Below, piece after piece: positions 33,990-43,860 of a DNA stretch of 64,000 nt. Each line of letters begins with the position of its first letter. Position 1 is the stretch's first letter. The notes beneath the pieces are model-generated. The model was given only the letters and a program-made list of their open reading frames with translations, did not search any database and was not told the origin of the DNA. This DNA is from Halorubrum xinjiangense (GTDB lineage: Archaea; Halobacteriota; Halobacteria; Halobacteriales; Haloferacaceae). Where the stretch lies: NCBI RefSeq assembly GCF_900102375.1, contig NZ_FNBO01000015.1:1-64000 (forward strand), in the 5' to 3' direction. A program made the position numbers and the translations under genes.

Positions 33990-36044
33990 CTACTCGTCTA
34001 TCGTCGGCGCGGGGACGCCCTCGTCGCCCGCGTCGATCTCGAAGGCGCGTCGGAGCTCCGCGATCCGGTCGCGGATGTCGGCCGCCAGCTCGAACTCCAG
34101 GTTGCTCGCGGCCTCGTCCATCCGGTCTTCGAGCGCCTCGATCTGCGCTTTCGCCTCGTCTTCGCTCTCCACGTCGCCGACGCTGACCGACGAGGTGTCC
34201 GTCTTCGAGCCGGGGAGGTTCGTCTCGCTGACCGGCTTGTCGATGGTGGTCGCCTCGTAGCCGTGTTCCTCGTTGTACTCGAGCTGAATCTCGCGGCGGC
34301 GCTGGGTCTCCTCGATTGCTTCCTCCATCGAGTCGGTCACCTCGTCGGCGTAGAGGACGACCTCGCCGTTGACGTTGCGGGCGGCCCGCCCCATCGTCTG
34401 GACGAGGGTCGTGGTGGAGCGGAGGAATCCCTCCTGGTCGGCGTCGAGGATGGCGACGAGGCTCACCTCCGGGATGTCGAGCCCCTCGCGGAGCAGGTTG
34501 ATGCCGACGAGCACATCAATGTTGCCGAGTCGGAGGTCGCGGATGATCTCGTGGCGTTCGAGGGTGTCCGTCTCGTCGTGCATGTACGCCACGTCGACGC
34601 CCGCCTCCTCGAGGTACTCGGTGAGGTCCTCGGCCATCCGCTTGGTGAGCGTGGTGACGAGGACGCGCTCGTCGCGCTCGATCCGGTCATCGACGCGTTC
34701 GAGGAGGTCGTCGACCTGCCCCGTCGCGCCCGTCACCTCCACCTTCGGGTCGACGAGGTGGGTCGGGCGGACGATCTGCTCGACGATCCGGTCGGAAGTC
34801 TCGCGCTCGTAGTCGCCCGGCGTCGCCGACACGTAGAGCGTGCGGTCCGTCTTCGCCTCGAACTCCTCGAAGGTGAGCGGGCGGTTGTCGTAGGCGGTCG
34901 GCAGGCGGAACCCGTTCTCGACCAGCGAGTCCTTCCGGGACTTGTCGCCCTCGTACTGCCCTTTGATCTGGGGGATAGTCTGGTGGGACTCGTCGACGAC
35001 GGTGAGGAAGTCGTCGGGGAAGTAGTCGAGCAGGGTGTAGGGGGCGTCGCCCGACTCGCGGTCGTCCATGTGGACCGAGTAGTTCTCTATCCCGGAGCAG
35101 TAGCCCGCCTCGCGGAGCATCTCTAAGTCGAAGGTGGTGCGCTCCTCGATGCGCTGAGCCGCCACGAGGTCGCCCTGTCGCTCGAAGTAGCTGACCCGCT
35201 TCGCCATCAGGTCCTCGATCTCCGCGATCGCCTGCTCCAGCTGGTCGTCCGGGATCGAGTAGTGCTCCGCCGGGTGTAACATTACTGCGGGCTCCTCGGA
35301 GACGACCTCGCCTTTCATCGGGTCGAGCTTGAGCATCCGGTCGATCTCCTCGCCCCACAGCTCGACGCGCACCGCGTACCGCCCGTACATCGGGTAGATC
35401 TCGACGGTGTCGCCCCGGACGCGGAACGTGCCCTGCGTGAAGTCCACGTCGTTGCGCTCGTAGTTCAGGTCGACGAGCCGGGTGAGCAGCTCCTCGCGAC
35501 CGACCTCTTCGCCGACCTCCAGCCGTAGCGCCATGTCGCGGTAGTTCCCCGGGTCGCCGAGCCCGTAGATGGCCGAGACGGAGGCGACGACGATCACGTC
35601 GTCGCGGGTGAGAAGGGAGCGCGTCGCGGAGTGGCGCAGGCGGTCGATCTCCTCGTTTATCGACATCTCCTTGTCGATGAACGTGTCCGTCTGCTCGACG
35701 TACGCCTCCGGCTGGTAGTAGTCGTAGTAGGAGACGAAGTACTCGACGGCGTTATCGGGGAACAGCTCGCGGAACTCCTCGTACAGCTGGGCGGCGAGCG
35801 TCTTGTTGTGGGCCAAGACGAGGGTGGGTTGGTCCAGCTCCTCGGCGACCCACGAGACGGTGTTCGTCTTCCCGGACCCCGTCACGCCGAGGAGGGTCTG
35901 CCTGTCGGCGCCCGACTCGAACCCCTCGACCAGCCCCTCGATCGCTTCCGGCTGGTCGCCCGCGGGCTCGAACGGGGCGTCGACGCGGAGCGGGCGGTCG
36001 ACGGTCGGACGGTCCTCCGAGAGGGGGGAGTCGGCGTCGCTCAC
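33990..36044 (-). CDS. uvrB: Excinuclease ABC subunit B
   Basis: GTG 36044 is chosen, giving 684 residues starting [13 protein letters not shown]; a GTG at 36071 would add nine residues and cannot be excluded. It has Walker A GVTGSGKT (residues 53-60), the beta-hairpin [20 protein letters not shown], helicase motif [17 protein letters not shown], motif [11 protein letters not shown] and a C-terminal UVR domain for UvrC contact. UvrB verifies damage and loads UvrC in nucleotide excision repair. A TATA box at the 3' end of structured element copy 2 (36,135-36,146) is placed to drive it. Confidence 0.95.
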   Translation of the reverse strand: MSDADSPLSEDRPTVDRPLRVDAPFEPAGDQPEAIEGLVEGFESGADRQTLLGVTGSGKTNTVSWVAEELDQPTLVLAHNKTLAAQLYEEFRELFPDNAVEYFVSYYDYYQPEAYVEQTDTFIDKEMSINEEIDRLRHSATRSLLTRDDVIVVASVSAIYGLGDPGNYRDMALRLEVGEEVGREELLTRLVDLNYERNDVDFTQGTFRVRGDTVEIYPMYGRYAVRVELWGEEIDRMLKLDPMKGEVVSEEPAVMLHPAEHYSIPDDQLEQAIAEIEDLMAKRVSYFERQGDLVAAQRIEERTTFDLEMLREAGYCSGIENYSVHMDDRESGDAPYTLLDYFPDDFLTVVDESHQTIPQIKGQYEGDKSRKDSLVENGFRLPTAYDNRPLTFEEFEAKTDRTLYVSATPGDYERETSDRIVEQIVRPTHLVDPKVEVTGATGQVDDLLERVDDRIERDERVLVTTLTKRMAEDLTEYLEEAGVDVAYMHDETDTLERHEIIRDLRLGNIDVLVGINLLREGLDIPEVSLVAILDADQEGFLRSTTTLVQTMGRAARNVNGEVVLYADEVTDSMEEAIEETQRRREIQLEYNEEHGYEATTIDKPVSETNLPGSKTDTSSVSVGDVESEDEAKAQIEALEDRMDEAASNLEFELAADIRDRIAELRRAFEIDAGDEGVPAPTIDE

Positions 36045-36134
36045 GATACGCGTCGTTGGACGGCGAGACACTTGAGCGGCGCGGCGATACGAGATGGTCG
36101 TAGGGGTGTCAAAACTCTCCTCCGCCCGTTCGAC

Positions 36135-36532
36135 CTTTATAAGTGGTTAGCCGTGAATCGGCGGCGAACACCGTCAAAGCCCCAGTCGCGAGGCGGGCGC
36201 ACGCTCGCTGTGCTCCTCGCTCGTTCGCTTCGCTCACTCACTGCGGTGCTTACGTCGTCTGCGCCCGCCTCGCGACTGCCCCTTTGAGTCCCGCCCCGCA
36301 CAGCACTACTGGAAGACGGTCCTGCTCGCTCACTGCGTTCGCTGCGCGGGCTGCGACTTCCGTACTCCCGTTCGCTCCCTCCGGTCGCTCACGGGACCGC
36401 GCCTCACACCTCCCCAGCCTCGTCGGTCGCCCGTCGCTTCGCTCCCGGCGACCGACTCCCTCGCGCGTGCTGTCTCGCGGCCGCCGGAGGCGGCCGCTCG
36501 CAGGCACGCGCCACCGCGTCTATTTATAAGCG
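36135..36532 (-). repeat. Structured intergenic element, copy 2 (reverse orientation)
   Basis: Read on the minus strand, it starts with TATA CTTATAAATA (36521-36530), then GCGGTGGCGCGTGCC. Stem 1 is GCGGCCGCC/GGCGGCCGC inside CGCGTGC/GCACGCG. Stem 2 is GTCGGTCGCC/GGCGACCGAC, changed on both sides relative to copy 1. The long stem CAAAG-GGG-CAGTCGCGAGGCG pairs with CGCCTCGCGACTG-GGG-CTTTG (36175-36286). It ends with CCACTTATAAAG (36135-36146). It fills the space between divergent uvrB and hisG, with one TATA box facing each gene. Confidence 0.85.
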
Positions 36533-36602
36533 ATCTCGCGTCGCTGCTCGCCCCCGCTCCCCGGACGAAAACGTTTCCCCCTGTCCCCGCGACGCGTTCC
36601 GT

Positions 36603-37493
36603 ATGCGCATCGCCGTCCCCAACAAGGGCCGCCTACACGAGCCGACGCTCTCGCTCCTCGAGCGCGCGGGGCTCCACGTCGAGGAGACCGCCGACCGCCA
36701 GCTGTACGCCGACACCGTGGACGAGGACGTGACGGTGCTGTTCGCGCGGGCGGCCGACATCCCCGAGTACGTCCGCGACGGCGCGGCGGACCTCGGCGTT
36801 ACCGGCCTCGACCAAGCGGCCGAGTCGGGCGGCGTCGTCGACGCCGCGAGCGAGGCCGCCGAGGGCGACCTCGTCGACCTGCTCGACCTGGGGTACGGCT
36901 CCTGTAAGCTCGTCCTCGCGGCGCCGGAGGACGGCGACGTGTCGACCGTCGAGGACCTAGTCGGCAAGACGGTCGCCACAGAGTTCCCGAGCGTCACCCG
37001 CGACTACCTCGACCGCGTGGGCGTCGACGCCGACGTGGTCACCGTGACGGGCGCGACGGAGCTGACTCCCCACGTCGACATGGCCGACGCCATCGTCGAC
37101 ATCACCTCAACGGGGACGACGCTGAAGGTGAACCGGCTGGCGGTGCTCGACGACGTGCTCGACTCCTCGGTCCGGCTGTTCGCCCGCCCGGACGTCGTCG
37201 ACGACGCGAAGGTCGAGCAGGTGGTGACCGCCTTCGAGTCCGTCCTCGCGGCGGACGGCCGGCGCTACCTGATGATGAACGCGCCGAAAGACCGGCTGGA
37301 CGCGGTGAAAGACGTGATCCCCGGGCTTGGCGGCCCGACCGTGATGGACGTCGAGGCCGACGAGAACGGCAACGGGATGGTCGCGGTCCACGCCGTCGTC
37401 GACGAGCGCGACGTGTTCGAGACCATCTCGGAGCTGCGCTCGGTCGGCGCGACCGGCATCCTCGTCACCGAAATCGAACGGCTCGTGGAGTGA
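36603..37493 (+). CDS. hisG: ATP phosphoribosyltransferase, long form
   Basis: The 296-residue protein begins [20 protein letters not shown]. It contains the PRPP-binding loop [20 protein letters not shown] and a C-terminal ACT-like regulatory domain (about 215-296, ending [16 protein letters not shown]). It catalyses the first step of histidine synthesis, condensing ATP and PRPP, and the C-terminal domain gives feedback inhibition by histidine without HisZ. No other his genes are adjacent. The likely promoter TATTTATAAG (36521-36530) is the outward face of structured element copy 2. Confidence 0.95.
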   Translation: MRIAVPNKGRLHEPTLSLLERAGLHVEETADRQLYADTVDEDVTVLFARAADIPEYVRDGAADLGVTGLDQAAESGGVVDAASEAAEGDLVDLLDLGYGSCKLVLAAPEDGDVSTVEDLVGKTVATEFPSVTRDYLDRVGVDADVVTVTGATELTPHVDMADAIVDITSTGTTLKVNRLAVLDDVLDSSVRLFARPDVVDDAKVEQVVTAFESVLAADGRRYLMMNAPKDRLDAVKDVIPGLGGPTVMDVEADENGNGMVAVHAVVDERDVFETISELRSVGATGILVTEIERLVE

Positions 37494-37500
37494 GCGGGGC

Positions 37501-37770
37501 TTAAACCGCGTCGGAACCGCCGTCCCCGCCGTCGATCAGGCTCTCCTTCTCCGGGCGCGACAGCGACTTTATCGCGTACTCTCTGGACATCGCCGCCGAC
37601 TTCGAGTCGAACGACTCGACGTGGCGCAGGGTGACGGGGGTCCGGCCGCGCGTGTACTTCGCGCCCTCCCCGGCGTCGTGTTCGGCGACGCGGCGCTCGA
37701 CGTCGGTCGTGTACCCGGTGTAGAGGGTGCCGTCGGCGCACTCGATCACGTACACGTGGTGGTCGGCCAC
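37501..37770 (-). CDS. GIY-YIG domain protein (YhbQ/UPF0213-like)
   Basis: The 89-residue protein is a single GIY-YIG domain: [20 protein letters not shown], then [20 protein letters not shown]. The V-Y-V and Y-T-G-Y positions correspond to GIY and YIG, followed by an arginine and a distal glutamate ([10 protein letters not shown] near residue 63). Small stand-alone proteins of this kind may act in DNA repair. It converges with hisG, 7 bp apart. Confidence 0.85.
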   Translation of the reverse strand: MADHHVYVIECADGTLYTGYTTDVERRVAEHDAGEGAKYTRGRTPVTLRHVESFDSKSAAMSREYAIKSLSRPEKESLIDGGDGGSDAV

Positions 37771-37876
37771 GGGCGGTCGTCGGGGCGCGAGGTAAAAGTG
37801 GATGCGGATGTGCCTGGGGGGACAAAACGGAGCGGCCGCTCTCGGTGCGCTCGGTCTCCGATCGGCGTTTCGCCGG

Positions 37877-38029
37877 TCAGTCCCCGGTTCGCGTCCGCTC
37901 GCGGGACACCTCTGCGATGCCCGCGTTCGCGGAGCACTTGGGGCACGCGTTCAGGTCGCCGCGCTCGTCCGCGAAGACGCGCGCGAAGCGGTCCGAGACG
38001 TGCGACCCGCAGTGGTCACAGCGTGGCAT
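37877..38029 (-). CDS. Small zinc-finger protein (DUF7563-like)
   Basis: ATG 38029 gives 50 residues: [20 protein letters not shown], then [20 protein letters not shown]. Two CxxC knuckles form a zinc ribbon characteristic of a conserved haloarchaeal microprotein family of unknown function. The longer open frame upstream has arginine-rich shadow composition and is not used. Confidence 0.75.
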   Translation of the reverse strand: MPRCDHCGSHVSDRFARVFADERGDLNACPKCSANAGIAEVSRERTRTGD

Positions 38030-38199
38030 GTGATGCCGACGTGCGTCGGCAACTACCGTACGGTCTGGACGAACTAATACCCTTTCTCGGTCCCCCCGAC
38101 TGCCGGTATTCGCCCGTTTAACACGATCCGGAACACGCCGGGATCCGCCGGAGTCCACGGGGGGTGCTCGCGGCCGGCGGCCGGGGCCGACGAGACCGC

Positions 38200-38967
38200 T
38201 CACTCGGCGCGCGCCGCGTCGACCGCGCGGGCGATCAGCCCGGCCTGGGCGCCGGCGACGAAGCCGGCGTCGACGTTGACGGTCGTGAGCACGGAACACG
38301 ACTGAAGCGCGCCCTCAAGCGCCGCGACCCCCTCGCCGCCGACGCCGTAGCCGGTCGAGACCGGGAGCGCGATCACGGGCGCGTCGACGAGCCCGGCGAC
38401 GACGGTCGGGAGGGCGCCCTCGCGGCCCGCCGCGACGACGGCGACGTCGGCCCCGCGGATCCGGTTGACCTGGTCTAAGATTCGGTCGAGGTTGGCGACG
38501 CCCACGTCGTCGATCCGGTCGACTGCGGCCCCGATCTCGCGGGCGACGACCGCCGCCTCGCCGGCGACCGGCGCGTCTGCGGTGCCGGCGGCCACGACCG
38601 CGACCGCGGCGTCGAGCGACGGGGGCTCGAAGTCGCCGGCGTGCGCGACGACGGTCCCCGTGCGGTCGTCGCGCTCGACCGTCGCGTCCGGGTCGCCGTC
38701 GCCGACCGCCGACGCGACCGCCGCCGCCGTCGCCTCGTCCGCGCGCGTCACCAAGGCCCGCCCCGTCGTTTCGAGCGCCGTCGTCGCCAGCGCGGCGACC
38801 TCGGCAGGCGTCTTCCCTTCCGCGAGGATCGCCTCCGGGATCCCGCGCCGGCGCTCGCGGGCGGCGTCGAACCGCCCCGCGGCCGTGGTCGCGTAGCCCG
38901 CGAGCCGCGACTCCGCCTCCTCGACGCCGATCTCGCCCGCTTCGAGCGCCGCTAACGTCTCTCGCAT
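38200..38967 (-). CDS. larB: Nickel-pincer cofactor biosynthesis protein LarB
   Basis: ATG 38967 gives 255 residues. An N-terminal helical region (MRETLAALEAGEIGVEEAES) and a PurE-like domain (about 120-250) are present, with VAAGREGALPTVVAGLVDAP, VIALPVSTGYGVGGEGVAAL and NVDAGFVAGAQAG. This is the LarB/NCAIR-mutase-like family, which carboxylates nicotinic acid adenine dinucleotide on the way to the nickel-pincer cofactor of lactate racemase-type enzymes. LarC and LarE are not in this window. Confidence 0.85.
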   Translation of the reverse strand: MRETLAALEAGEIGVEEAESRLAGYATTAAGRFDAARERRRGIPEAILAEGKTPAEVAALATTALETTGRALVTRADEATAAAVASAVGDGDPDATVERDDRTGTVVAHAGDFEPPSLDAAVAVVAAGTADAPVAGEAAVVAREIGAAVDRIDDVGVANLDRILDQVNRIRGADVAVVAAGREGALPTVVAGLVDAPVIALPVSTGYGVGGEGVAALEGALQSCSVLTTVNVDAGFVAGAQAGLIARAVDAARAE

Positions 38968-39228
38968 GGCAGATCGTCGGCGACGGAGTCGGTCGAAGCT
39001 GTCGGTTTGCCCTCCGGGAGCGCGCCGCGCGCGACGCAGGGGGGCGGCCCGAGCGCGCCCGTGGGCGTCACGCGGCGGGGATACGGCCCGATCGAGTCGG
39101 GTTCGAGACGAGTTCGGAGCGCGGTCGGGGCAGCGCGGAGACGAGAATCTCACAAGATTTATAAGTGATTGTGTTCGCAGCCCCCCGCGAACCGGCTTCA
39201 CGGCGCCCCTCGCGGGCGAATTCAGGAA

Positions 39229-39238
39229 CTCTTATTAA
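39229..39238 (+). promoter_or_regulatory. TATA-like box for the histone-fold gene
   Basis: CTCTTATTAA lies about 25-30 bp before ATG 39263, predicting a leaderless transcript. A second TATAAG sequence near 39,158-39,166 lies further up; the rest of 38,968-39,262 shows no gene. Confidence 0.45.
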
Positions 39239-39262
39239 CCATCACCGGGTAGGCCCGATCGC

Positions 39263-39430
39263 ATGGCAGACCTCATTGTCAAAGCGGCCGTCAAGGAAGC
39301 CCTGGACGACAAGAACGTCGCTTCGGACTTCTACGACGCGCTGGACGACGAAGTGGACGAGCTGCTCGAAGACGCCGCGCGCCGCGCCGAGGCCAACGAC
39401 CGGAAGACGGTCCAGCCGCGCGACCTGTAA
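39263..39430 (+). CDS. DUF1931 small histone-fold protein
   Basis: A short frame of 55 residues, MADLIVKAAVKEALDDKNVA and on, ends DRKTVQPRDL. It matches the haloarchaeal DUF1931 family, whose members adopt a histone-like fold. The sequence is acidic overall, so direct DNA wrapping is uncertain. It has its own promoter (TATA-like at 39,229-39,238) and converges on rpiA. Confidence 0.8.
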   Translation: MADLIVKAAVKEALDDKNVASDFYDALDDEVDELLEDAARRAEANDRKTVQPRDL

Positions 39431-39531
39431 GGCGAACCCGTTTCCGTTCCACTTTATTTGGACGCTACCCGTCGAGCGGCGGCGCTGTCGGTCGTACCGG
39501 CGCTCTTCGACGGTTTCAGCCCTCCTCGATC

Positions 39532-40266
39532 TCAGGCCTCGTCGATCCGGACCCCCGACTCCGTCCCGACGTGGACCTCGTCCGCGAGCCCGACGAAGAG
39601 GCCGTGTTCGACGACGCCCGGGATCTCGGACAGCGTCGCCGCCAGCGCGGCCGGCGCGTCGATGGCGCCGAACGCGCAGTCGAGGACGAGGTTCCCGTTG
39701 TCGGTCACGACGGGGCCGTCCTTCCGCTCCGCGCGCCGCAGCGTCGGCTCACCGTCCGCCTCCCGAATCGCCGCGGCGACCGCGGTCCGCCCCGCGGGCA
39801 GCACCTCGACCGGGACCGACCGGTCCAGCCGCGGCGACTCCTTCGAGGGGTCGGCGACGACGAGGAAGCGGTCCGCCGCGGCGTCGACCAGCTTCTCGCG
39901 GGCGTGGGCCGCGCCGCCGCCTTTTATGAGCGCGCCGCCGGAGACGGGGTTGTCTGCCCCCTCGCTCCCGGTCGCCACCTGATCCGCGCCGTCGATGGCG
40001 AGGTCGATCCCCCGGGCGTCCGGGCCGACCGCCTCGGGGAGGTCGAGACAGGGAATCGCCTCCTCGACGGCGAGTTCGCGACTCGCGAAGGAGGTGGGAA
40101 CTCCCCGAATATCGAGGCCGGCGTCGACCCGGTCGCCGAGCCGCCGGATCGCGTGGGCGGCCGTCGACCCGGTCCCCAGGCCGACCACGTCGCCGTCGGT
40201 TACCGCCGCGGCCGCCGACTCGCCGGCGCGTCGCTTCATCGCGTCGCTCCCGCCGCTCGTCTTCAT
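39532..40266 (-). CDS. rpiA: Ribose-5-phosphate isomerase A
   Basis: The 244-residue protein (a second ATG at 40239 would remove nine residues) has the RpiA signature: VVGLGTGSTAAHAIRRLGDR, DLAIDGADQVA, GGALIKGGGAAHAREKLVDA and VTDNGNLVLDCAFG. The active-site Asp pair and Lys lie in these segments. It interconverts ribose-5-phosphate and ribulose-5-phosphate to supply PRPP for nucleotides and histidine. The 27-bp start region is GC-rich with no clear Shine-Dalgarno. Confidence 0.93.
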   Translation of the reverse strand: MKTSGGSDAMKRRAGESAAAAVTDGDVVGLGTGSTAAHAIRRLGDRVDAGLDIRGVPTSFASRELAVEEAIPCLDLPEAVGPDARGIDLAIDGADQVATGSEGADNPVSGGALIKGGGAAHAREKLVDAAADRFLVVADPSKESPRLDRSVPVEVLPAGRTAVAAAIREADGEPTLRRAERKDGPVVTDNGNLVLDCAFGAIDAPAALAATLSEIPGVVEHGLFVGLADEVHVGTESGVRIDEA

Positions 40267-40357
40267 GGAGCCGACTGCGTGCGGCGGCGTTGAAAAGGCG
40301 TCGGGGCTCGGAGCGGGGACGGCGAAGCGGGACGGTGCGGCGCGGCCGATATCGCCG

Positions 40358-41482
40358 TCACTCCAGCCGGTCTAACACCGCCTCGGCGTCGTACGCGAGG
40401 GAGAGCTCGCGGGAGCGGCCGCGGCCCTCGACGTCGGCGTACTCCGCGTCGATCACGCCGAGCTGGTCGAGCTTGTTGATGATCTCCGAGTAGCGGGTGT
40501 AGCCGAGGTCGGTCTCGTCGTTGAACGCGTCGTACACCGCACCGGCGCGCTCGCCGTCGTGTTCCGCGAGGACGCGGACGAGGTCGCGCTCGGACTCCGA
40601 GAGGCCGCGGAGCGACCGCGAGAGGTGGACGTGCTTCGACTTGTCGTAGGCGTCCTCGACGTCCGCCTCCGATATCGTCTTGGAGGCGCGCATCTCGGCG
40701 TTGAGCCCGGCTCGGCGCAGGAGGTCGATCCCGACCCGGAGGTCGCCGCTGTCGGCGGTGAGGTCGGCGACGCGCTCTAACTCCGCGTCGCCGATGACGC
40801 CCTCGTGGAAGCCGCGCTTGGCGCGCTCGGCGAGGATGTCGTAGATCTCGGTCGCGTCGTAGACGGGGAAGTACACCTCCTCGGGGCGGAAGACGGACTG
40901 GACCCGAGTGTCGAGGTCGTCGATCACGTCGAGGCCGAGATCGGAGGAGACGACGATGACGCCGATCTTCGCGCCGGAGTGGGCCTCGTGGGCGCGCAGG
41001 AGCGAGTACAGCGTGTCGGACGCCTCGTTCTCGTAGAAGAGGTAGTTCACGTCGTCTAAGGCGACGACCAGGACCTCGTCCTCCTCGACGAGCCGGTCGG
41101 TGATCTGGCCGAACAGCTTCTTGAAGGAGATGCCCGAGGAGGGGGGTTCGTACTCGAAGATACCCTCGAACAGCCGGGAGAACACCGCGTAGCGCGTCGA
41201 GTCGACCTGGCAGTTGACGCGCACCGTCCGCACCTCGGTCCGGGCGCCCAGCTCGCCGAACAGCTTCTGGACCGCGGTGGTCTTCCCGGTCCCCGGCGGG
41301 CCGCGGACCATCGTGTTGAGCGGGCGGGAGCCGCGGACAGCGGGGCGAAGCGCGTACTTCAGGTTCTCCAGCTGGCTCTCGCGGTGGCGGAACGTCTCGG
41401 GGACGTGGTCGATCTCGAACACCGACTCGTCGCGGAACACGGACTCGTCCCACGAGAGCATGTCCCCGGCGTCCCCGGTCAT
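40358..41482 (-). CDS. Orc1/Cdc6-family AAA+ protein
   Basis: The 374-residue protein has Walker A GPPGTGKTT (residues 61-69), Walker B VVALDDVNYLFYEN, sensor-1 and sensor-2 segments, and a C-terminal winged helix (about 300-370, with GYTRYSEIINKLDQLGVIDA). Haloarchaea carry many Orc paralogues, some of which initiate at a linked origin. No clear origin-recognition repeats or long AT-rich duplex-unwinding region were seen on either side, so it may be a non-initiator paralogue. It lies 91 bp from rpiA on the same strand. Confidence 0.9.
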   Translation of the reverse strand: MTGDAGDMLSWDESVFRDESVFEIDHVPETFRHRESQLENLKYALRPAVRGSRPLNTMVRGPPGTGKTTAVQKLFGELGARTEVRTVRVNCQVDSTRYAVFSRLFEGIFEYEPPSSGISFKKLFGQITDRLVEEDEVLVVALDDVNYLFYENEASDTLYSLLRAHEAHSGAKIGVIVVSSDLGLDVIDDLDTRVQSVFRPEEVYFPVYDATEIYDILAERAKRGFHEGVIGDAELERVADLTADSGDLRVGIDLLRRAGLNAEMRASKTISEADVEDAYDKSKHVHLSRSLRGLSESERDLVRVLAEHDGERAGAVYDAFNDETDLGYTRYSEIINKLDQLGVIDAEYADVEGRGRSRELSLAYDAEAVLDRLE

Positions 41483-41587
41483 GCGAGTACCACGAGAGGC
41501 CGCGCACTTAACCGTTGCCCGGCGGCGAGGCGAAACTGAAACTTGTCGCGCGAGCGCCCGACCGGAGCGATTCCGCCGATCGCTCGT

Positions 41588-42742
41588 TCACTCTCGGTCC
41601 GGCGTGACCGCGGCCGCGCCCGCGCCGGTCGCCGCCGCGTCCCCGCGGCGCAACACCAGCACGTGGCGCGTCAGCGACCGGTGGACCCGGCGCTCGAACG
41701 CCGCGTCGACCGTCCAGCCGGCCTCGCGGGCGGAGCCCCGCCAGTCGCGGTCCGCGACGATCACCGCGCGCGGCGCGACCCGAGCCGCCTCGGCGAGCGC
41801 GCCCGCGACGAGGTCCGCGAGCTCGTGGCGCGCGATCTTCGACTGCCGGCCGTAGGGGGCGTCGAACGCGACCGCGTCGACGGCGTCGTCCGGGAAGGGG
41901 AGCGCGGTCGCGTCGCCGCGCGCGACGTGCCAGTCCGGGGACGCGTCCGCCTCGTCGGCCCCCTCGCCCTCGCCGGTGCGGTCGGTGCCGCCGCCGTCCA
42001 GGTACTCCCGGAAGTTCTCCCGCGCGCCGCGGACCATCTTCGCCTGCGCGTCGCAGGCGACGGCGTCGGCGCCGACGAGGCCGGCCTCCAGGGGGAGCCC
42101 GCCGGTGCCGCACATCGGGTCGAGCAGGGTCCGCCCAGGAGCCGCGCCCGAGAGGTTGGCGTAGGCGCGGGCGTCCGCCGGCGCCATGCTCCCCGGCTGG
42201 AAGAAGGGGCGATTGGTGGGCTTCGGCGCGAAGTCGCGAGCTGCCTCGGCCGTGACCCAGCCGAGCGCGCACAGGTCCGCGTCGCCGCCGTCGGCGCCGG
42301 CCACCGCGTCGTGTTCGGCGCGCGGGCCGGCCGCGAACAGCGCGCGGAGGACGTGGTCGGGGTCGTCGAGGTCGACATCGAACCCGCGGTCGACGAGGAC
42401 GCTCCCGAGCGCGCGCTCGGCCGCCGCCGTCGAGACGCCCGCAGTGGCCCGGACGTCGCGGGCGCGGACCGCGACGCTCCCGGCGCGGTCGAGCGACGCG
42501 GCCCGCAGCGCGGCGGCCGCGGCGTCGACGTCGGCGTCGGTCCGCGCGACCGCCTCGTGGGCGGCGCGCGTGTACGCGAGCCGGCGGACGCGGGCTGGGT
42601 CGATCCCGCCGGTGCGCGCGACGCCCGGCGCGAGGAGGTCGACGCCGGTCGCGGCCGTCGCGGCCTCGCGGGCCGCGAAGGCGTCGGTCTCGCCGGCGAG
42701 TTCGAGCCAGTACACGCCGCCCGCTCCGCGCGGCGGCGCCAA
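41588..42742 (-). CDS. tRNA (guanine-N2)-methyltransferase, TrmG10 type
   Basis: The 384-residue protein has an N-terminal THUMP-like region (about 1-160) and a Rossmann methyltransferase domain with motif I GRTLLDPMCGTGGLPLEAGL (about residue 195) and catalytic motif IV FDAPYGRQSK. The archaeal enzyme dimethylates G10 of tRNA. Motif IV reads DAPY rather than the commoner DPPY, a substitution compatible with haloarchaeal members. A Gly/Asp/Glu-rich insert (GEGEGADEADAS) is seen near residue 258. Confidence 0.85.
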   Translation of the reverse strand: MAPPRGAGGVYWLELAGETDAFAAREAATAATGVDLLAPGVARTGGIDPARVRRLAYTRAAHEAVARTDADVDAAAAALRAASLDRAGSVAVRARDVRATAGVSTAAAERALGSVLVDRGFDVDLDDPDHVLRALFAAGPRAEHDAVAGADGGDADLCALGWVTAEAARDFAPKPTNRPFFQPGSMAPADARAYANLSGAAPGRTLLDPMCGTGGLPLEAGLVGADAVACDAQAKMVRGARENFREYLDGGGTDRTGEGEGADEADASPDWHVARGDATALPFPDDAVDAVAFDAPYGRQSKIARHELADLVAGALAEAARVAPRAVIVADRDWRGSAREAGWTVDAAFERRVHRSLTRHVLVLRRGDAAATGAGAAAVTPDRE

Positions 42743-42765
42743 TAGCGTGGCGGTTCCGACCAGCC

Positions 42766-42777
42766 ACCTTTTTAGGC
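42766..42777 (+). promoter_or_regulatory. TATA-like box for tbp
   Basis: ACCTTTTTAGGC lies about 25-30 bp before the ATG at 42800, predicting a leaderless or very short-leader transcript for the TBP gene. Confidence 0.45.
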
Positions 42778-42799
42778 CGCTCGGGCGAGCATAGAACTA

Positions 42800-43360
42800 A
42801 TGACGGCCGACCCGAAGGAGACGATCACCGTAGAGAACGTCGTCGCTTCCACGGGGATCGGACAGGAGCTCGATCTCCAGAGCGTCGCGATGGACCTCGA
42901 AGGCGCCGACTACGACCCCGAGCAGTTCCCCGGACTCGTCTACCGAACCACGGACCCGAAGTCGGCCGCCCTGATCTTCCGCTCGGGGAAGATCGTCTGT
43001 ACCGGCGCGAACTCGATCGAGGCGGTCCACGAGAGCCTCGACATCGTGTTCGAGGAGCTGCGCGCGCTCCAGATTCCGATCGAGGATCCCGAGGTCACGG
43101 TCCAGAACATCGTCACCTCGGCCGACCTCGGCGAGAGCCTGAACCTGAACGCGATCGCGATCGGCCTCGGCTTAGAGCACATCGAGTACGAGCCGGAGCA
43201 GTTCCCCGGCCTCGTCTACCGGCTCGACGAGCCGGAGGTCGTCGCCCTGCTGTTCGGGAGCGGCAAGGTCGTCGTCACCGGCGGCACGAGCCCCGAGGAC
43301 GCCGCGGCGGCCGTCGACGTGATAGTCGAGGAGCTGAACGGCCTGGGACTGCTAGACTGA
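42800..43360 (+). CDS. tbp: TATA-box binding protein
   Basis: The 186-residue protein shows the TBP two-fold repeat: ITVENVVASTGIGQELDLQS with FPGLVYRT and FRSGKIVCTGA in the first half; VTVQNIVTSADLGESLNLNA with FPGLVYRL and FGSGKVVVTGG in the second. Stirrup-type residues are conserved. It recruits TFB and RNA polymerase to archaeal promoters. The acidic surface is typical of haloarchaeal TBP; haloarchaea often have several paralogues. Confidence 0.97.
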   Translation: MTADPKETITVENVVASTGIGQELDLQSVAMDLEGADYDPEQFPGLVYRTTDPKSAALIFRSGKIVCTGANSIEAVHESLDIVFEELRALQIPIEDPEVTVQNIVTSADLGESLNLNAIAIGLGLEHIEYEPEQFPGLVYRLDEPEVVALLFGSGKVVVTGGTSPEDAAAAVDVIVEELNGLGLLD

Positions 43361-43441
43361 CGCCACGGACCGGAAACTAGACGCCGATTCGACGCGGCCG
43401 CGTTCCGCGACCACTTTTATCCCCGCCCCCGTAGGTGAACC

Positions 43442-43801
43442 ATGCTCTTACAGACGGTGACGCCGGTCTCCGTGCTCGGGACGACCGTCCTGTTGGCGCT
43501 GTTCCTCTCTCTCACCGCGCACGTCGCGGCCCGGAACGTCCTCGGCGACGTCGACCCGCGGCGCGCCCTCTACGTCGGGCCGCTGCCCGCGGTCATCAGC
43601 GTCGTCGGGAACGCGTTCGAACTCCCCGCGGCGCTCATCCTCCTTGCCGCACTCCTCGTCGACGGGACGATGTTCTGGTGGAGCTACGAGCAGCCCCGGC
43701 GGGCCGTCGTCGTGATGACGCTGATCCACGCCGTGGTCACGACGCTGCTCAGCGGGCTTCTGCTCGTGGTCTCTATCCTGCTCGCGTCGATGCCGGGATA
43801 G
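43442..43801 (+). CDS. Small membrane protein, DUF7473-like
   Basis: The 119-residue protein has about four membrane helices (near 12-30, 45-75, 77-95 and 98-116). The loop ARNVLGDVDPRRALYVGPLP resembles a conserved haloarchaeal family of unknown function. A TATA-like CTTTTATCC (43414-43422) lies about 25 bp before the ATG, giving a leaderless transcript independent of tbp. Confidence 0.7.
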   Translation: MLLQTVTPVSVLGTTVLLALFLSLTAHVAARNVLGDVDPRRALYVGPLPAVISVVGNAFELPAALILLAALLVDGTMFWWSYEQPRRAVVVMTLIHAVVTTLLSGLLLVVSILLASMPG

Positions 43802-43860
43802 GACCGCGAGACCGGGCGTCGGCCCGCGGAGGCGGTCCTCGCAGGCGAACTATCACCGCG

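Noticed and set aside
40358-41482. A replication origin beside the Orc1/Cdc6 gene
   Set aside because: No repeated origin-recognition boxes or long AT-rich element were found within several hundred bases on either side.
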